Assembly (NCBI GenBank): GCA_028689205.1
Contig: JAQTWP010000005.1
Span: 1 to 64,000, forward strand
DNA length: 64,000 nucleotides
Source: Candidatus Altimarinota bacterium
Lineage (GTDB): Bacteria; Patescibacteriota; Gracilibacteria; BD1-5; UBA2023
Direction of reading: 5' to 3'
Position numbers and translations under genes: made by a program. The notes beneath the pieces were generated by a model. That model saw only the letters and a program-made list of their open reading frames with translations. It did no database searches and had not been told where the DNA came from. Shown here piece after piece: positions 53,138 to 64,000 of this stretch; position 1 is the first letter of the stretch; each line of letters starts with the position of its first letter.

Positions 53138-56100
53138 ATGAATTTTAAAAGAGATTACATTTTTAAAACAAAACAAGCTCCTTTAAATTCACTTTTTTTA
53201 AAAAAGAATGAATTTAAAGGTTTTACAATAATTGAGCTTACTATTGTAATGGTTATTACTTCTATATTAACTACAATTTGATTTATTGTTTATTCTTGAC
53301 ATCTTTCTTCTGCAAGAGATGCTAATCGTAGTATGGATATGGAGAGTCTTATAGGTTGACTTAGAACATCTAAAATTCGTAATTTCACATACCCTAAATT
53401 AAATGATTATTTTTCAATTGCTAATATGTGAAGCTGATATGTAATGCAATGAAAACTAGATGATAAAATTGATATTGAATGAATTAATAATGTTCAATCA
53501 GACCCTTTACATGAAATTAAATATATATATTCTACAACGAGTAATTGAAGGAATTTTCAAATATGAATGACTTTAGAAAATTGATGAACTCCAATTGCTT
53601 TTGTTGATTGAGATTATAAAACTATTACAAAAAGAATGTTTCCTTCATTAATATTTGCATTAAATTGAAGTTGAATTCTTGATGTTCAGTCTTGAGTTGG
53701 TTCTTATACTTCCTATAGAGATTATTTCGTAGTTAATAAATGAACTTACAATCTTCCATATGATTTTAAAACAGGAAATCCAATTAAGACAGCATTAAAT
53801 TTTGATAACATAGTTAATGAGGATTGAGTAATAATTACATGAGCTAATAGTTATAAAAGTTGTGATGAGATTTATAATGCAAATAAATCTATGTGACCCT
53901 GAGAATACCAATTAATGTCATCGCCCTATATAATGAGTGATACTATATGTTTTTATATATCACCACTTCTAGTATTTGATGAAAATACTAATCTTTCTAC
54001 TCTTGATGACACTACTTTAAAAAATCTATTTTCTGAAACATTAACCTGAGTTGTTGAGAACACGCTAACAGATAAATGGGATATTAATTGATGTAGTTGA
54101 GGCTTAATGAATGTTAATACGTGAACCTTTTTATGATGAAATCAAACATTATCTAATATAGTGTTATCATCAAATACAATATATAAAGTTCCAGCAGGGA
54201 ATTATAATTTAATATGAAACACACAATTAAATACCTGACATATATCTTTTGCAAGTTGAAGTAGTTGTATTTGATTAATTTGAGCTTGAGTTTGATCTAC
54301 AATTTTCACTACTAATTTAACTTGAGGTTGAATATCTAATTACGATTGAGTTATTAATGCAAGATATACAAAAAATATAATTGTAAGCTGATTATCTCTT
54401 ACTAATTCAAGAATAATTAATAGATATAATTATTGAATTATGGTAAGTAATTGAGCTAATAATCTTACTTTGAAAGATATTAATTCATCTAATTCTCAAT
54501 CATGATGAATATCACTTGATTCATATAATGATCATAATTATATGTATAATATAAACTCTTTTAATAATGGTCAGAATTGAATTACAATTTCATATTATGC
54601 GAATTACAATAAATTAGATAATATAAAGAGTTATTCTAATTCCTGAGCATGATTATTGGTTTCTACAAGTGTCGGTAATAATTTATTTAATATAAATACT
54701 TATTCTAATTGAAATTATTGAATTAATTTAGATTCATCTTCTAATTTAAATACATTAGATAATATAAAAAGTTATCTTAATTGATGAAACGGTATTTGAA
54801 TAACTTATAATTCAGACCAGAATACAATAAGTTGAGCACTTAGTTATTCTAATAATTTGAACTGAATACTTATTGATTCTAACTGATCATGAAATATCTT
54901 GAATAATGTTAATTCTTATTCAAATAGTCAAATATGAATCATCTTAGATTCTACTAAAAACACTAAGATTAATAATTCAATAATTTATTCAAATTGAAGT
55001 GATGGAATTAATATTTTCTCTTGAATATCAAATACATTAAGTTGAATAACAACTTATTCAAATTGAAATAATGGTGTTAATATATATTTTTGAATTACAA
55101 ATACATTTAGTTGAATTATAAGTTATTCTAATGTTTCTAATTGACTTTATATGGATACTAGTAGTTGAAATATTATAAATAATACCACATCTAATTGAAA
55201 TGGTAATGCTTGAATTTTACTTAATAAATCAACATATAATACATTAAGTTGATTAATTACTTATTCTAATAGTAATAACTGAATTAATTTTTATAATGTA
55301 AGTCAATATAATAATGCTAACAACATTACTTCTTATTTAAATACCTGAGCTTGAATTAATTTTGATAACGGATCTTTATCTAGTAACTATAATTCAATAA
55401 ATAAATTCAATTCATATTCAAATACTAATTGAATTTATATTTGATCATCTTCTTATAATAATATATTTAATTGAAATATTTATAATAACATTCAAAGATG
55501 AATATTTATTTATTCTATATGAAATATTTTAAATAATTTGAATATATATAATAATAATACCTCAAATACTCTTTATTATGGTTCTATTGAAATCGATGCT
55601 TCTTCAAACGGTAATAAATATAATTCATTAAATAATTTGAATATTTATAATAACTCAAAAAATTGAATGGTTATAAATGCTAATAGCGACAGTAATTTAT
55701 TTAGTAATTTATCAATATTTAATAATTCTTGAGCATGAGTGTATGTTTCATCTTGAGTTGGAACATGAACATTTAATAATTTAAATACCTATAATAATAT
55801 TAGTTGAGTAGAAGATTACGCAAATGTACTTACTAATAAATATTATTGAACTTTTAAATATTTTTGAAATGATTGAAATTCTAATATTACATATCTTAAA
55901 GTATGAACTTTGTCTACATTATGATTCTTAGATTGAACAATAAATACAACATGAACAATGTCTTGTGATTACCATAATAATCCTAACAATGCTTTTTATT
56001 ACTGAGCTAGCTGTATCAATAGATGATCTATTTGAAGTCTTGTAGCACCAATTTTGAATTATACTTATTGAACTTTAACATCCAAACAACAAAGACCAGT

Positions 56101-56194
56101 TAAATGGAATTGAACAGCTTGGGAATTATATTGAACAGCTTGAGTTGATTATAATACATGAAGTTATATATGACAATGGTTGATAATTAAATAA
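53138..56194 (+). CDS. Type IV prepilin-like protein with a large beta-helix
   Basis: A 1018-aa protein. Prepilin signature KGFTIIELTIVMVITSILTT (about 28-47) after an unusually long leader of 27 residues. The pilin head (60-250) is followed by a right-handed beta-helix (about 324-905) of ~22-residue turns rich in Asn/Ser/Gly (NSYSNSxxGIxxDSSxxNxxxN), as in NosD/pectate-lyase PbH1 repeats. A short C-terminal domain ends YIGQWLIIK. It overlaps no gene and begins 8 nt after the preceding pilin. Adhesin or glycan-binding role is inference. Confidence 0.9.
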
Positions 56195-56221
56195 TATTTT
56201 TTATTTTTAACTTTTATTTTT

Positions 56222-57037
56222 ATGATAACTAAATTATTTTCTTGGATTCTAGCTTGAGTCTTTATGCTAAGTCCTTTTGTAGCTAGTGCTGAATATGGTA
56301 TTTATTATTGAACAAGTCAAAAATACGCAAGTAAAACAATCTGATTTAATACAATGATTATCCAGCCATATAATATTGGCTTGTACGAAAATTATACTGG
56401 AAAGAAAATCTGCTATCTTACGGTTGGAGAATTTGATTGAACGGCAGATGAATTAAAAACTCTATGATTAGATTCTTCAAAAGTTTGATTTAACGAGACT
56501 TGGAATAGTTTTATTATGGATATGAGTAGTATTAAACGGCAAGAATATTTAATTAAAGAAGAATTAAAGCTAAAAAATATGTGATGTAATTGATTATTCC
56601 TTGATACTATCTGGCAAGATTGACAGCAAGAATGATGAATACAAATAGTAAAAAAAATGAGAGAAAATTGGAAGGAAGCATACATTATTCCTAATAATGC
56701 ACATTTTATAAGATATGACATTTTAGGTTATATTAATGCTTTTATGTTTGAGAATTTTTGGGAAACTAAAACCACAGTATGAAGTGAAGATGCTCTTTGG
56801 TTAGAAGAACAAATGCAAGAATATCAAAAATTAGTTAAATGAACTAATGTAAGATTAATGGCAATTAGTTATTGAAATCCATTTGTTACAAGAAATAAAG
56901 CTTGGGCGATTAAAGCATGACAATTATCTCTTAAATATTGATTCGAACAAATTTATACTAACACTTATCTGACTAATATTTATTGATACGTAAGTGTGTC
57001 AAATAGATCAATTAAGAAATTACCTTGAGTTAAATAA
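56222..57037 (+). CDS. Secreted GH114-like (endo-alpha-1,4-polygalactosaminidase type) protein
   Basis: A 271-aa protein with a signal peptide (1-23, cleavage after VASA). The body is a TIM-barrel of the GH114/TM1410 type: ICYLTVGEFDG near 63-73, SFIMDMSSIKRQEY (about 96-109) and GLFLDTIWQ (about 124-132) with putative catalytic Asp. Substrate not established; family members cleave galactosaminogalactan. Follows the beta-helix pilin by 27 nt. Confidence 0.82.
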
Positions 57038-57041
57038 TTCT

Positions 57042-58076
57042 TTATCTCAAAAACATAGCATCTCAAAAACTAAAAAATCTATAATTATTATTTTGGGCAT
57101 ATTCATAAATTTCTAGTAGTTTTTCTCTATCATAGAAGGCACTTATAAGCATAATTAAGCTTGATTCTGGTAAGTGGAAGTTAGTTATTATATTATTTAT
57201 GAATTTGAAATTGTATCAAGGATAAATGAAAATATTGGTTTCTTTTTCTCAGGAATTAAGAATTCAATTCATATCTGTCATAGATTCTAATGTTCTTATT
57301 ACTGTAGTTCCAACTGCAATAATATTTTTTCATTCTTGTTTATATTTATTCAGTTTATCTGCAGTTTCTTCGTTGATTTCAATATGTTCATAGTGAATTA
57401 TATGTTCCTCAATGTTTTCTTTTTGTACTGGTTTGAATGTTCAGAGTCAAATATGAAGAAGCACTTTTTCTATTTTTACTCATTTTTTCACAAGTTTTTC
57501 TATTAATCCTTCTGTGAAATGAAGTCCTGCGGTCGGAGCAGCTGCACTTCATTCTTCTTTTGCAAAGATTGTATTATATTGGTCTAAAGTTTGTTCTCAT
57601 TTAACAATATATGGTGGAAGTGGTATACTTCAGATTCTATCTATTTCATCTAGGAATTCTACTCATTCAAGATTAAATTCTATAATTCTTCAAGAATAAG
57701 TTATTTCTTTAATTATTCATTTTAAATTAGAATTTAGGAAAAATATTTCTCTCCCAATTTTTAACCTTTCTCATGGAAAAACTGCACATTCCCAAGTATT
57801 CTGTCATTTTTGGGATAGTAAAAATATCTCTACCTCTTTTTCTTTTCATTTATTAAGAATAATTAGTCAGTTAAGTCTTGCTTTAATTACCTTTGTTTCA
57901 TTGAAAACCAGGACATCATTTTCTCATAGATAATCAACAATATCACAGAAATTCCTTTCTTCAAGGTTTCAAGTTTTTCTATCAATAATCATCAGTTTTG
58001 ATGAATCTCTCGGAGAAGCAGGGAATTGAGCTATATTTTTTGGATCCAGATTATAGTGGAAGTCTGATGTTCTCAT
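57042..58076 (-). CDS. queA: S-adenosylmethionine:tRNA ribosyltransferase-isomerase QueA
   Basis: QueA, 344 aa, makes epoxyqueuosine in tRNA. It starts [26 protein letters not shown] and has [48 protein letters not shown] and [15 protein letters not shown]. Length is standard. Other queuosine genes (tgt, queG) are not in the window. The stop is 4 nt from the convergent GH114-like gene. Confidence 0.97.
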
Positions 58077-58092
58077 TTTAATTTAATTTAGT

Positions 58093-58404
58093 TTATCAAC
58101 AAAATAAAATTGAATTTTCCCAAACATATATGGAATATAAAAGTTCAATTATAAAAAATAAAATTATTAAACCTTTAATTATTACTCATAGAATTTTAGT
58201 TTTACCTTCTTTTATAAGTCTAATTGTTCTTTTTGAATAGAGGAAAATTAAAACTCACCAAACTATAAAAAACACATAGGGAAATACATCGTATGATAAA
58301 TTTTTATCATCACTACAAGCATAAACAAAATCGCTTAAACTGTGTATTAATCAGAGGAATGTGAATATTTTAAATTTTAGATTCATTGCTACTGGAATTA
58401 TCAT
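58093..58404 (-). CDS. Small hypothetical membrane protein
   Basis: A 103-aa protein with three TM segments (about 12-30, 40-57, 72-95) and no recognised family. The start could be ATG 58404 (RBS-like AGGAG 2 nt upstream, too close) or the internal ATG at 58386, which is better spaced from that sequence and makes a 97-aa protein. It shares a short divergent region with the MFS gene. Confidence 0.7.
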
Positions 58405-58504
58405 TTCTCCTAAATTACTTATTTTCTTTAATTATTCAAATTTTATATTTCTATTGATTTTTTGTATTAAACATTATATTGCTTATAATATTTTTTCTTT
58501 TTTT

Positions 58505-59632
58505 ATGAATAAAAAAATTATAATTCTACTTTTCTCTATTTTTCTAGATATTCTTGGCTTTAGTTTCATACTTCCTATTGTTCCTTTTATAGTTAAATGA
58601 TTCTGAGGTAACTCTTTTAGTGTTTGATTAATAGTCGCTTGAGCTGCAGCTTGAATGTTTATTTGATGAATTTTATTTTGAAAACTTTCAGATAAATATG
58701 GTAGAAAAAAAATACTTTCTATCACAATTCTTCTTAATATTCTTTGATACTTGGTATTTGCAGTTTCGTCTAATCTAAAGATATTTTTCATTGCAAGATT
58801 CCTTTGTGGATTAGGTTGATGATGAGTAAGTGTTGTACAGGCTTATATAAGTGATATTTCAAAAGAAAAAGAAAAAATTATAAATATGTGATATGTCTGA
58901 GCTAGTATTGGTTTATGATTTACTCTTTGACCAATTTTTGGATCTTTTATGAGTTCATTAGAACTAAAACATATGTGATTTATATCGGCTTTAATTCTTA
59001 TTATCAGTTTTATTTTCGTATATTTATTTTTACCAGAAGAAAAACCAAAAGTACATAAAGAAACACATTTAAAAGGTACATCAAACAAGCTATTAATATT
59101 GTTTTTAATATATTTTATAACTACAATAACATTCTCTTGAATCCAAACAATTTTTACACTATATCTCAATAGCGAGTTTTTGTTTTCTTCAAAAAACGTA
59201 GGATATGTATTCTGATATATGTGAATTGTTTCAATTATATATCAGATTTTTGGTATAAAATACGCATACAAATATTTAAAAGAGTATTATATGATAATTT
59301 TTTGAATGTTATTTATGTGAGTTTGATTGGTTTTAATTTGATTCAATACTAATATTTTCCTTTTATATATACTATTGATACCTGTTGCAGTTTGATTAAG
59401 TAATATTAATTCTTCTGTTTTTTCACTAGTAACAAATGTCTCAAGTAAAAAAGATTTCTGAAAAAATCTTTGACTGAATACTGCTTTTTGAAGTGTGGCA
59501 GATATAATTTGACCTCTAGTTAGTTGAGCTTTGTACTTAATTTCGAATAATTTGCCATTTTATGTCTTTTGAATAATGTTACTTATAATAATGATTATTT
59601 TTAGCTTTAATAAATCAAAAATAATCTCTTAA
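58505..59632 (+). CDS. MFS transporter
   Basis: A 375-aa major-facilitator protein with 11-12 TM segments. Motif A is FGKLSDKYGRKK in the loop 2/3 region, the drug-efflux type. FCGLGGGGVSVVQAYISD is the typical TM4/5 sequence of the TetA/DHA1 group. Substrate unknown. Starts 100 nt from the divergent 58093 gene. Confidence 0.92.
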
Positions 59633-59648
59633 TATTTTACTAAAAAAT

Positions 59649-60806
59649 ATGAAAATTGCTGTTTTTACTGATACTTTCTTCCCAACTACTAACTGAATTG
59701 TTACAAGTGTTGTAACTTTTTGCAAGGAATTAGCAGATAATTGAAACAAAATTATTATAATAACACCTTATAATAAATGAATTGAAGAATTCAAATACAA
59801 GAATATTGAAGTATATACAGTCAAATGAATTCCAGCAATTTTTTATCCAGATTTTAAAATAACATTTTGATTTACTCCAACATTAATTAAAAAAATTAGA
59901 GATTTCAAACCAGAATTAATACATTTTCATACACAATTTATTATTTGATGGCAAGCTATAATAATGTGAAAACTTCTTAAAGTTCCTGTTGTAGGAACTT
60001 TCCATACATATATTGCAGATGAAAGTTATCTTAATGTAATATGACTTAATGCGAAAGTATTTTGAGATGTGGGATGGAAATATAATAATTTTTTTTATAA
60101 AAAAATTGATAAAGTCCTTGTTCCCAGTCTTAATGCAAAAAGAGAATTAATAAAACATTGAATTGATGTCAGTAATATCGAACTTCTTAGTAATCCTTTG
60201 CCTCAAATTGAAATTTCTGAAGAAAATAAAATTCATCTTCTAGATGATATAAAAACAGAAAATATTGTTCTTTATGTATGAAGATTATCAAAGGAGAAAA
60301 ACGTTTCCATATCAATTGAGTCAATTTATGTAGTTTCAAAAGAAATTCCAGATGTTTTATTTATAATAGTAGGGGATTGACCAGAAAAAAAGAATCTAGA
60401 AAAGCTTGTAAAAAGCCATAATATTGAAAAAAATGTCTTGTTTTTATGAAAAATACCTAATAAGAATTTACTTAATTCAGATGTTTTTGAAAAATCAAAA
60501 ATGTTTCTATCTTCTTCTCCGTCAGAGAATCAGCCAATGACGATTATAGAAGCAATGTATTTTGGTCTTCCTATAGTTTGAGTTGATGAAAAGTGAGTTT
60601 GAGAATTGATTGAAGGTAATTGATTCAAAGCGAAAAATGAGAACTTTTGAGAAATAGCAATATACATAATTAAGTTACTAAAAAAACCTGAATTAAGGAA
60701 TAAAATGTCAGAAGAAAGCAAAAAAATGATAATAAACTTTGATTCAAAAATGCTAGCTAAAAAATTGGAAGGTATTTATAAAAAAATAATTAATAGTAAA
60801 AAATAA
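59649..60806 (+). CDS. GT4-family glycosyltransferase
   Basis: A 385-aa glycosyltransferase of the GT-B fold. The N-terminal Rossmann half starts MKIAVFTDTFFPTTNGIVTSV with HFHTQF (about 98) and TFHTYIADES. The C-terminal donor-binding half has VLYVGRLSKEKN, FIIVGDGPEK, FLSSSPSENQPMTIIEAMYFGLPIVG with EX7E, and VGELIEGNG. Resembles MgtA/PimB-type alpha-mannosyl or glucosyl transferases acting on lipids. Next gene starts 4 nt downstream. Confidence 0.95.
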
Positions 60807-60810
60807 TTAA

Positions 60811-61608
<798 letters not shown>

Positions 61609-61721
61609 AAATAAAGAAATTAATTTAAGTAATTAGTCCTGAATTCTCTGGTAAATTATTCAGTTACTCAAATAATTTAATACAAAGATATATATATATT
61701 TCTAATATTTATTTTTTTTAT

Positions 61722-61749
61722 TTGATTTTAAAAACTTTTTTTATACAAT
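61722..61749 (+). promoter_or_regulatory. Possible promoter of rplY
   Basis: TTGATT (61722-61727), 16-bp spacer, TACAAT (61744-61749); start codon 43 nt later. The preceding intergenic gap (61609-61792) contains no gene. Confidence 0.4.
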
Positions 61750-61792
61750 GCACTCACTTTTTTAAAAAACTTATTATTAAATTGTCTAAAAT

Positions 61793-62419
61793 ATGGAAAA
61801 ATTAGCTTTGAACGCACTAAAGAGAACATTAGAAGGAAGAATAAAAGACTTGAGAGCAGATAAAAAAATACCAGCAGTAGTATATGGTCATAATTATGCA
61901 CCAGTTACTGTTTCACTTGATTATTCAGAATTTTTAAAAACTTTCAGAATATCTGGTAAAACTCATATTATCAAATTATCTATTGACGGTAAACCTCAAG
62001 ATGTAATCGTACATGCTCTTCAATTTCATCCAGTTTCTGGAGATTTCTTACATGTTGATTTTATGGTAATTAATGCAAAAGAAAAACTTCACGTAAAAAT
62101 TCCTCTTAAATTAATTGGTAATGCACCAGCTACTCGTGAATGAGGAATGGTTGATCAATTAATCAGTGAAATAGATGTTAAATGTTTCCCAGCTGATCTT
62201 GTTGATCATTTTGAATTCGATATTTCGAATATGTCAGAATTAGGTCAAGTTGCTCAATTATCAGAAATGAACATTGATCCTAAAAAATACGATGTACAAA
62301 TTGCTATTGATACTCCAATTGTTTCAATCTTTGAACAAAGAGGTGTTGTTATTGAAGAAGAAGCTGTTGCTCCAGCAGATGTACCTGCAACTAAAGAAAC
62401 TAAAAAAGATAGCGAATAA
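61793..62419 (+). CDS. rplY: 50S ribosomal protein bL25 (CTC long form)
   Basis: bL25 with the C-terminal TL5/CTC extension, 208 aa. The N-terminal 5S rRNA-binding domain has RIKDLRADKKIPAVVYGH and FHPVSGDFLHVDFM; the second domain holds VDQLISEIDVKCFPADLVDHFEFDIS. Acidic C-terminus. One TGA glycine (APATREGGMV) sits in the family's conserved G(V/M) turn. Confidence 0.95.
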
Positions 62420-62424
62420 TATCT

Positions 62425-62441
62425 ACCCCTTACGGGTTTTT
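62425..62441 (+). terminator. Weak terminator-like hairpin
   Basis: ACCC / GGGT stem with a 5-nt loop and TTTTT; short. Confidence 0.4.
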
Positions 62442-62457
62442 AATACAAATTTAAATG

Positions 62458-62487
62458 TCCCGTTTATATAAGCGGGATTATTTTTTA
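62458..62487 (+). terminator. Terminator after rplY
   Basis: TCCCG / CGGGA stem with a 10-nt AT loop, then TTATTTTTT. Six to seven pairs. Confidence 0.6.
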
Positions 62488-62499
62488 ACTAAAAAACTT

Positions 62500-62820
62500 A
62501 TGAAAATTGTAATATATTGAGAAAACGAAAATTCTACTAAATTATATGATTTGACTCAAGAAGTTCTAGAATGAATATGATTAAACGATTTTGTTGTTTT
62601 AGAAAAAAATGTAACCGAAGAATATAAAAATAACTTATCAATAAAAAGTGATTACGCTTTTTGTATTGAAGAAGAAAGTATTGATTTCAAAGATATTATT
62701 TTTGAATGACAAATTCCTTCAAAAGAGGAAATTAATTCACTTTTAATTTCACTTATTGGTTGAGAAAGTTCTTGATGATGTCCTTCTGATTGATGTTCTT
62801 CATGTTGAGGAGGTTGTTAA
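62500..62820 (+). CDS. Small protein with a Gly/Cys-rich C-terminus
   Basis: A 106-aa protein, not firmly recognised. The first 95 residues alternate strand and helix (MKIVIYGENENSTKLYDLTQEVLEGIGL), resembling thioredoxin-fold small redox proteins but without an N-terminal CxxC. It ends in GGCPSDGCSSCGGGC: five of the last 15 residues are Cys (94 region), several glycines from TGA. Metal (Zn, Fe-S) or disulfide binding is plausible. Confidence 0.75.
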
Positions 62821-62827
62821 TATAATC

Positions 62828-62864
62828 AAATAAACGGTTTTTTTTAAATCGTTTATTTTTTTTT
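62828..62864 (+). terminator. Intrinsic terminator
   Basis: AAATAAACG / CGTTTATTT stem with T-rich loop, then TTTTTTTT. The next promoter's TTGACA begins inside its end. Confidence 0.85.
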
Positions 62865-62890
62865 GACAATTAAAAAATATAATATATACT
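62863..62890 (+). promoter_or_regulatory. Sigma70-like promoter of the 62947 pilin gene
   Basis: Consensus TTGACA (62863-62868), 16-bp spacer, TATACT (62885-62890). Start codon 57 nt downstream. Confidence 0.7.
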
Positions 62891-62946
62891 TACTCAAAGA
62901 TTTTAAAGAACTATTTCTAAATTTTTCTAATATTTAATTTTTTCAT

Positions 62947-64000
62947 ATGAAAGACAATAAACAAACTCCTTATACATTAAAAAATCCTTCCTCAACTCTA
63001 AAATCTATATTTTGATTCACTCTCACAGAACTAATTATAACCATAGCAATTCTAGCAATCCTATCTACAATTGCTTTCCTTTCATTAATTAACTTCCAGT
63101 CTTCTGCTCGTGATTGAGTAAGAGTAAGTGATATTAGTATGCTTACCAAATCAATGGAAATGTCTAGGATTTGATTATGAAGCTTTCCTTTACCTGATAA
63201 TGCTAAAGAAATTACTTTCAAATCATGAACAGTCTGGACACAATGAAATATTTCAGATTGAGTAATAAGACTTTTAAAAAACTTCAGTAAAAAACCATTA
63301 GATCCAAAATATGAAGTAGAATATTCATATTCTCTAACAACTAACAAACAAGAATATCAAATCTGAGCAATCTCAGAAAAGAATATAGTATATAACTACA
63401 GATCTCCCCTTATTGAAAAAGTTTATGCTTCAGATATTTCCTCAGATTGATTACAGGCATATACCAAATGAAATTATGATCAATTGTTTGTTTCTTCCAA
63501 AGTATGATGAGAATGTTATCTTGTCGCAACTCCATCTCTAATGCTTTCTAGTCTACCAACTTCACTTAAGCTTGAAGATGCATGAAGCAGTGATCTAGTA
63601 TTCAAATGAGAATGAAATCTTCCTTTGTCATATGAAAATCTATCTACCAATAAATCTTTAACTTGATCTTTTGTATTCAAAGATTTTAATGATCCCAGTG
63701 TACTAATATATACATGATGTTTCTTACCAGAAACCCTAACATGAGTACTTGTATTTGCTTCTGATACAAAAAAAGCTTATGAATGAGTTACTTTAAGTAA
63801 CGGCTGACTATCTGATGAAATATCAACAACAATAAATGCTGATAGTCTAGTTAGATTGGGTGTATGAATAGTTAATAATAATCTAAAAACCAAGTGACTT
63901 ACATGAGATAAAATAATAATAGACTATTCAACTGCAATAATGCCAAATTTCACTTGTACAGCTCAACCCATTATGTCTCATGCCAATAGCTTCACTATTT
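62947..64000 (+). CDS. Type IV prepilin-like protein (partial at window end)
   Basis: At least 351 aa, open at the window end. Prepilin signature FGFTLTELIITIAILAIL (about 22-39) with FTLTE core, head start FQSSARDGVRVSDISML as in the 51531 pilin. The stretch up to 150 (SGTVWTQGNISDGVIRLLKNFSKKPLDP) is shared in plan with 51531 (PKDPLSNNDYIYGTTFDYKNYQI-type). Beyond 150 it is a beta-rich part with no known domain. It has its own strong promoter. Confidence 0.9.

Noticed and set aside
7652-57037. Frameshifted or pseudogene status of genes broken by TGA
   Set aside because: Every TGA tested lies at glycine positions and the frames are otherwise intact, so the breaks are artefacts of the standard code.

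Overview
The window is a very AT-rich bacterial chromosome segment in which TGA is read as glycine (genetic code 25). TGA falls exactly at invariant glycines: the ABC and PilB Walker A loops, the LSGGQ signature, the histidine-kinase G boxes and the thioredoxin-like Gly/Cys tail. TAA and TAG are the only stops. The tRNA-Trp has a CCA anticodon, so TGA is not a tryptophan codon. This code, the small gene set and the type IV pilin proteins point to Candidatus Gracilibacteria / Absconditabacteria (BD1-5/SR1) in the Patescibacteria (CPR). Read with the standard code, nearly every gene here looks broken. All CDS coordinates below use code 25 and were checked for frame from start to stop. Most genes lack a Shine-Dalgarno sequence and start after an A/T-rich leader.

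Layout. 1-8.9 kb: a ZIP metal transporter; secE-nusG, an exported ORF, greA and a YuiD-like gene; tRNA-Glu beside a GC-rich inverted-repeat element; rplK; a possibly imported membrane protein; ruvB; a Bax-inhibitor-1 homologue. 7.6-17.5 kb: a MacA/MacB-type export operon, two secreted repeat proteins resembling CpxP/Spy, and a histidine kinase/response regulator pair. These form one apparent Cpx-like regulon: four promoters carry the same direct GTAAA-N6-GTAAA-type boxes. A GIY-YIG gene with dRS3-like palindromes sits inside the export operon. 17.4-23.6 kb: a UDG-like protein, tRNA-Trp, rpsB/tsf, gatB and a MazG-like gene.

23.7-28.9 kb: the most unusual locus. A lipoprotein, a large coiled-coil membrane protein, and a membrane-anchored subtilisin-like protease fused at its C-terminus to a substrate-binding domain like that of Hsp70/DnaK, without the Hsp70 ATPase. 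29-33.4 kb: a PH-like membrane protein, an HD protein, ndk, an RluD-type pseudouridine synthase and a GHKL ATPase. 33.4-38.4 kb: a second MacAB-type operon interleaved with unknown genes. 38.5-44.8 kb: a DUF4012 protein, an unknown gene and a PilB/GspE ATPase with many N-terminal MshEN-like repeats.

45-48.3 kb: a partner-switching module (RsbW-like kinase, STAS antagonist, PAS-PP2C phosphatase). 48.3-51.4 kb: DUF2130, an unknown gene, PAP2 and DedA. 51.5-57 kb: two very large prepilin-like proteins, one with a glycosidase-like barrel and one with a beta-helix, followed by a secreted GH114-like protein. 57-64 kb: queA, an MFS transporter, two glycosyltransferases, ribosomal protein bL25, a Cys-rich small protein and another pilin-like gene cut by the window end.
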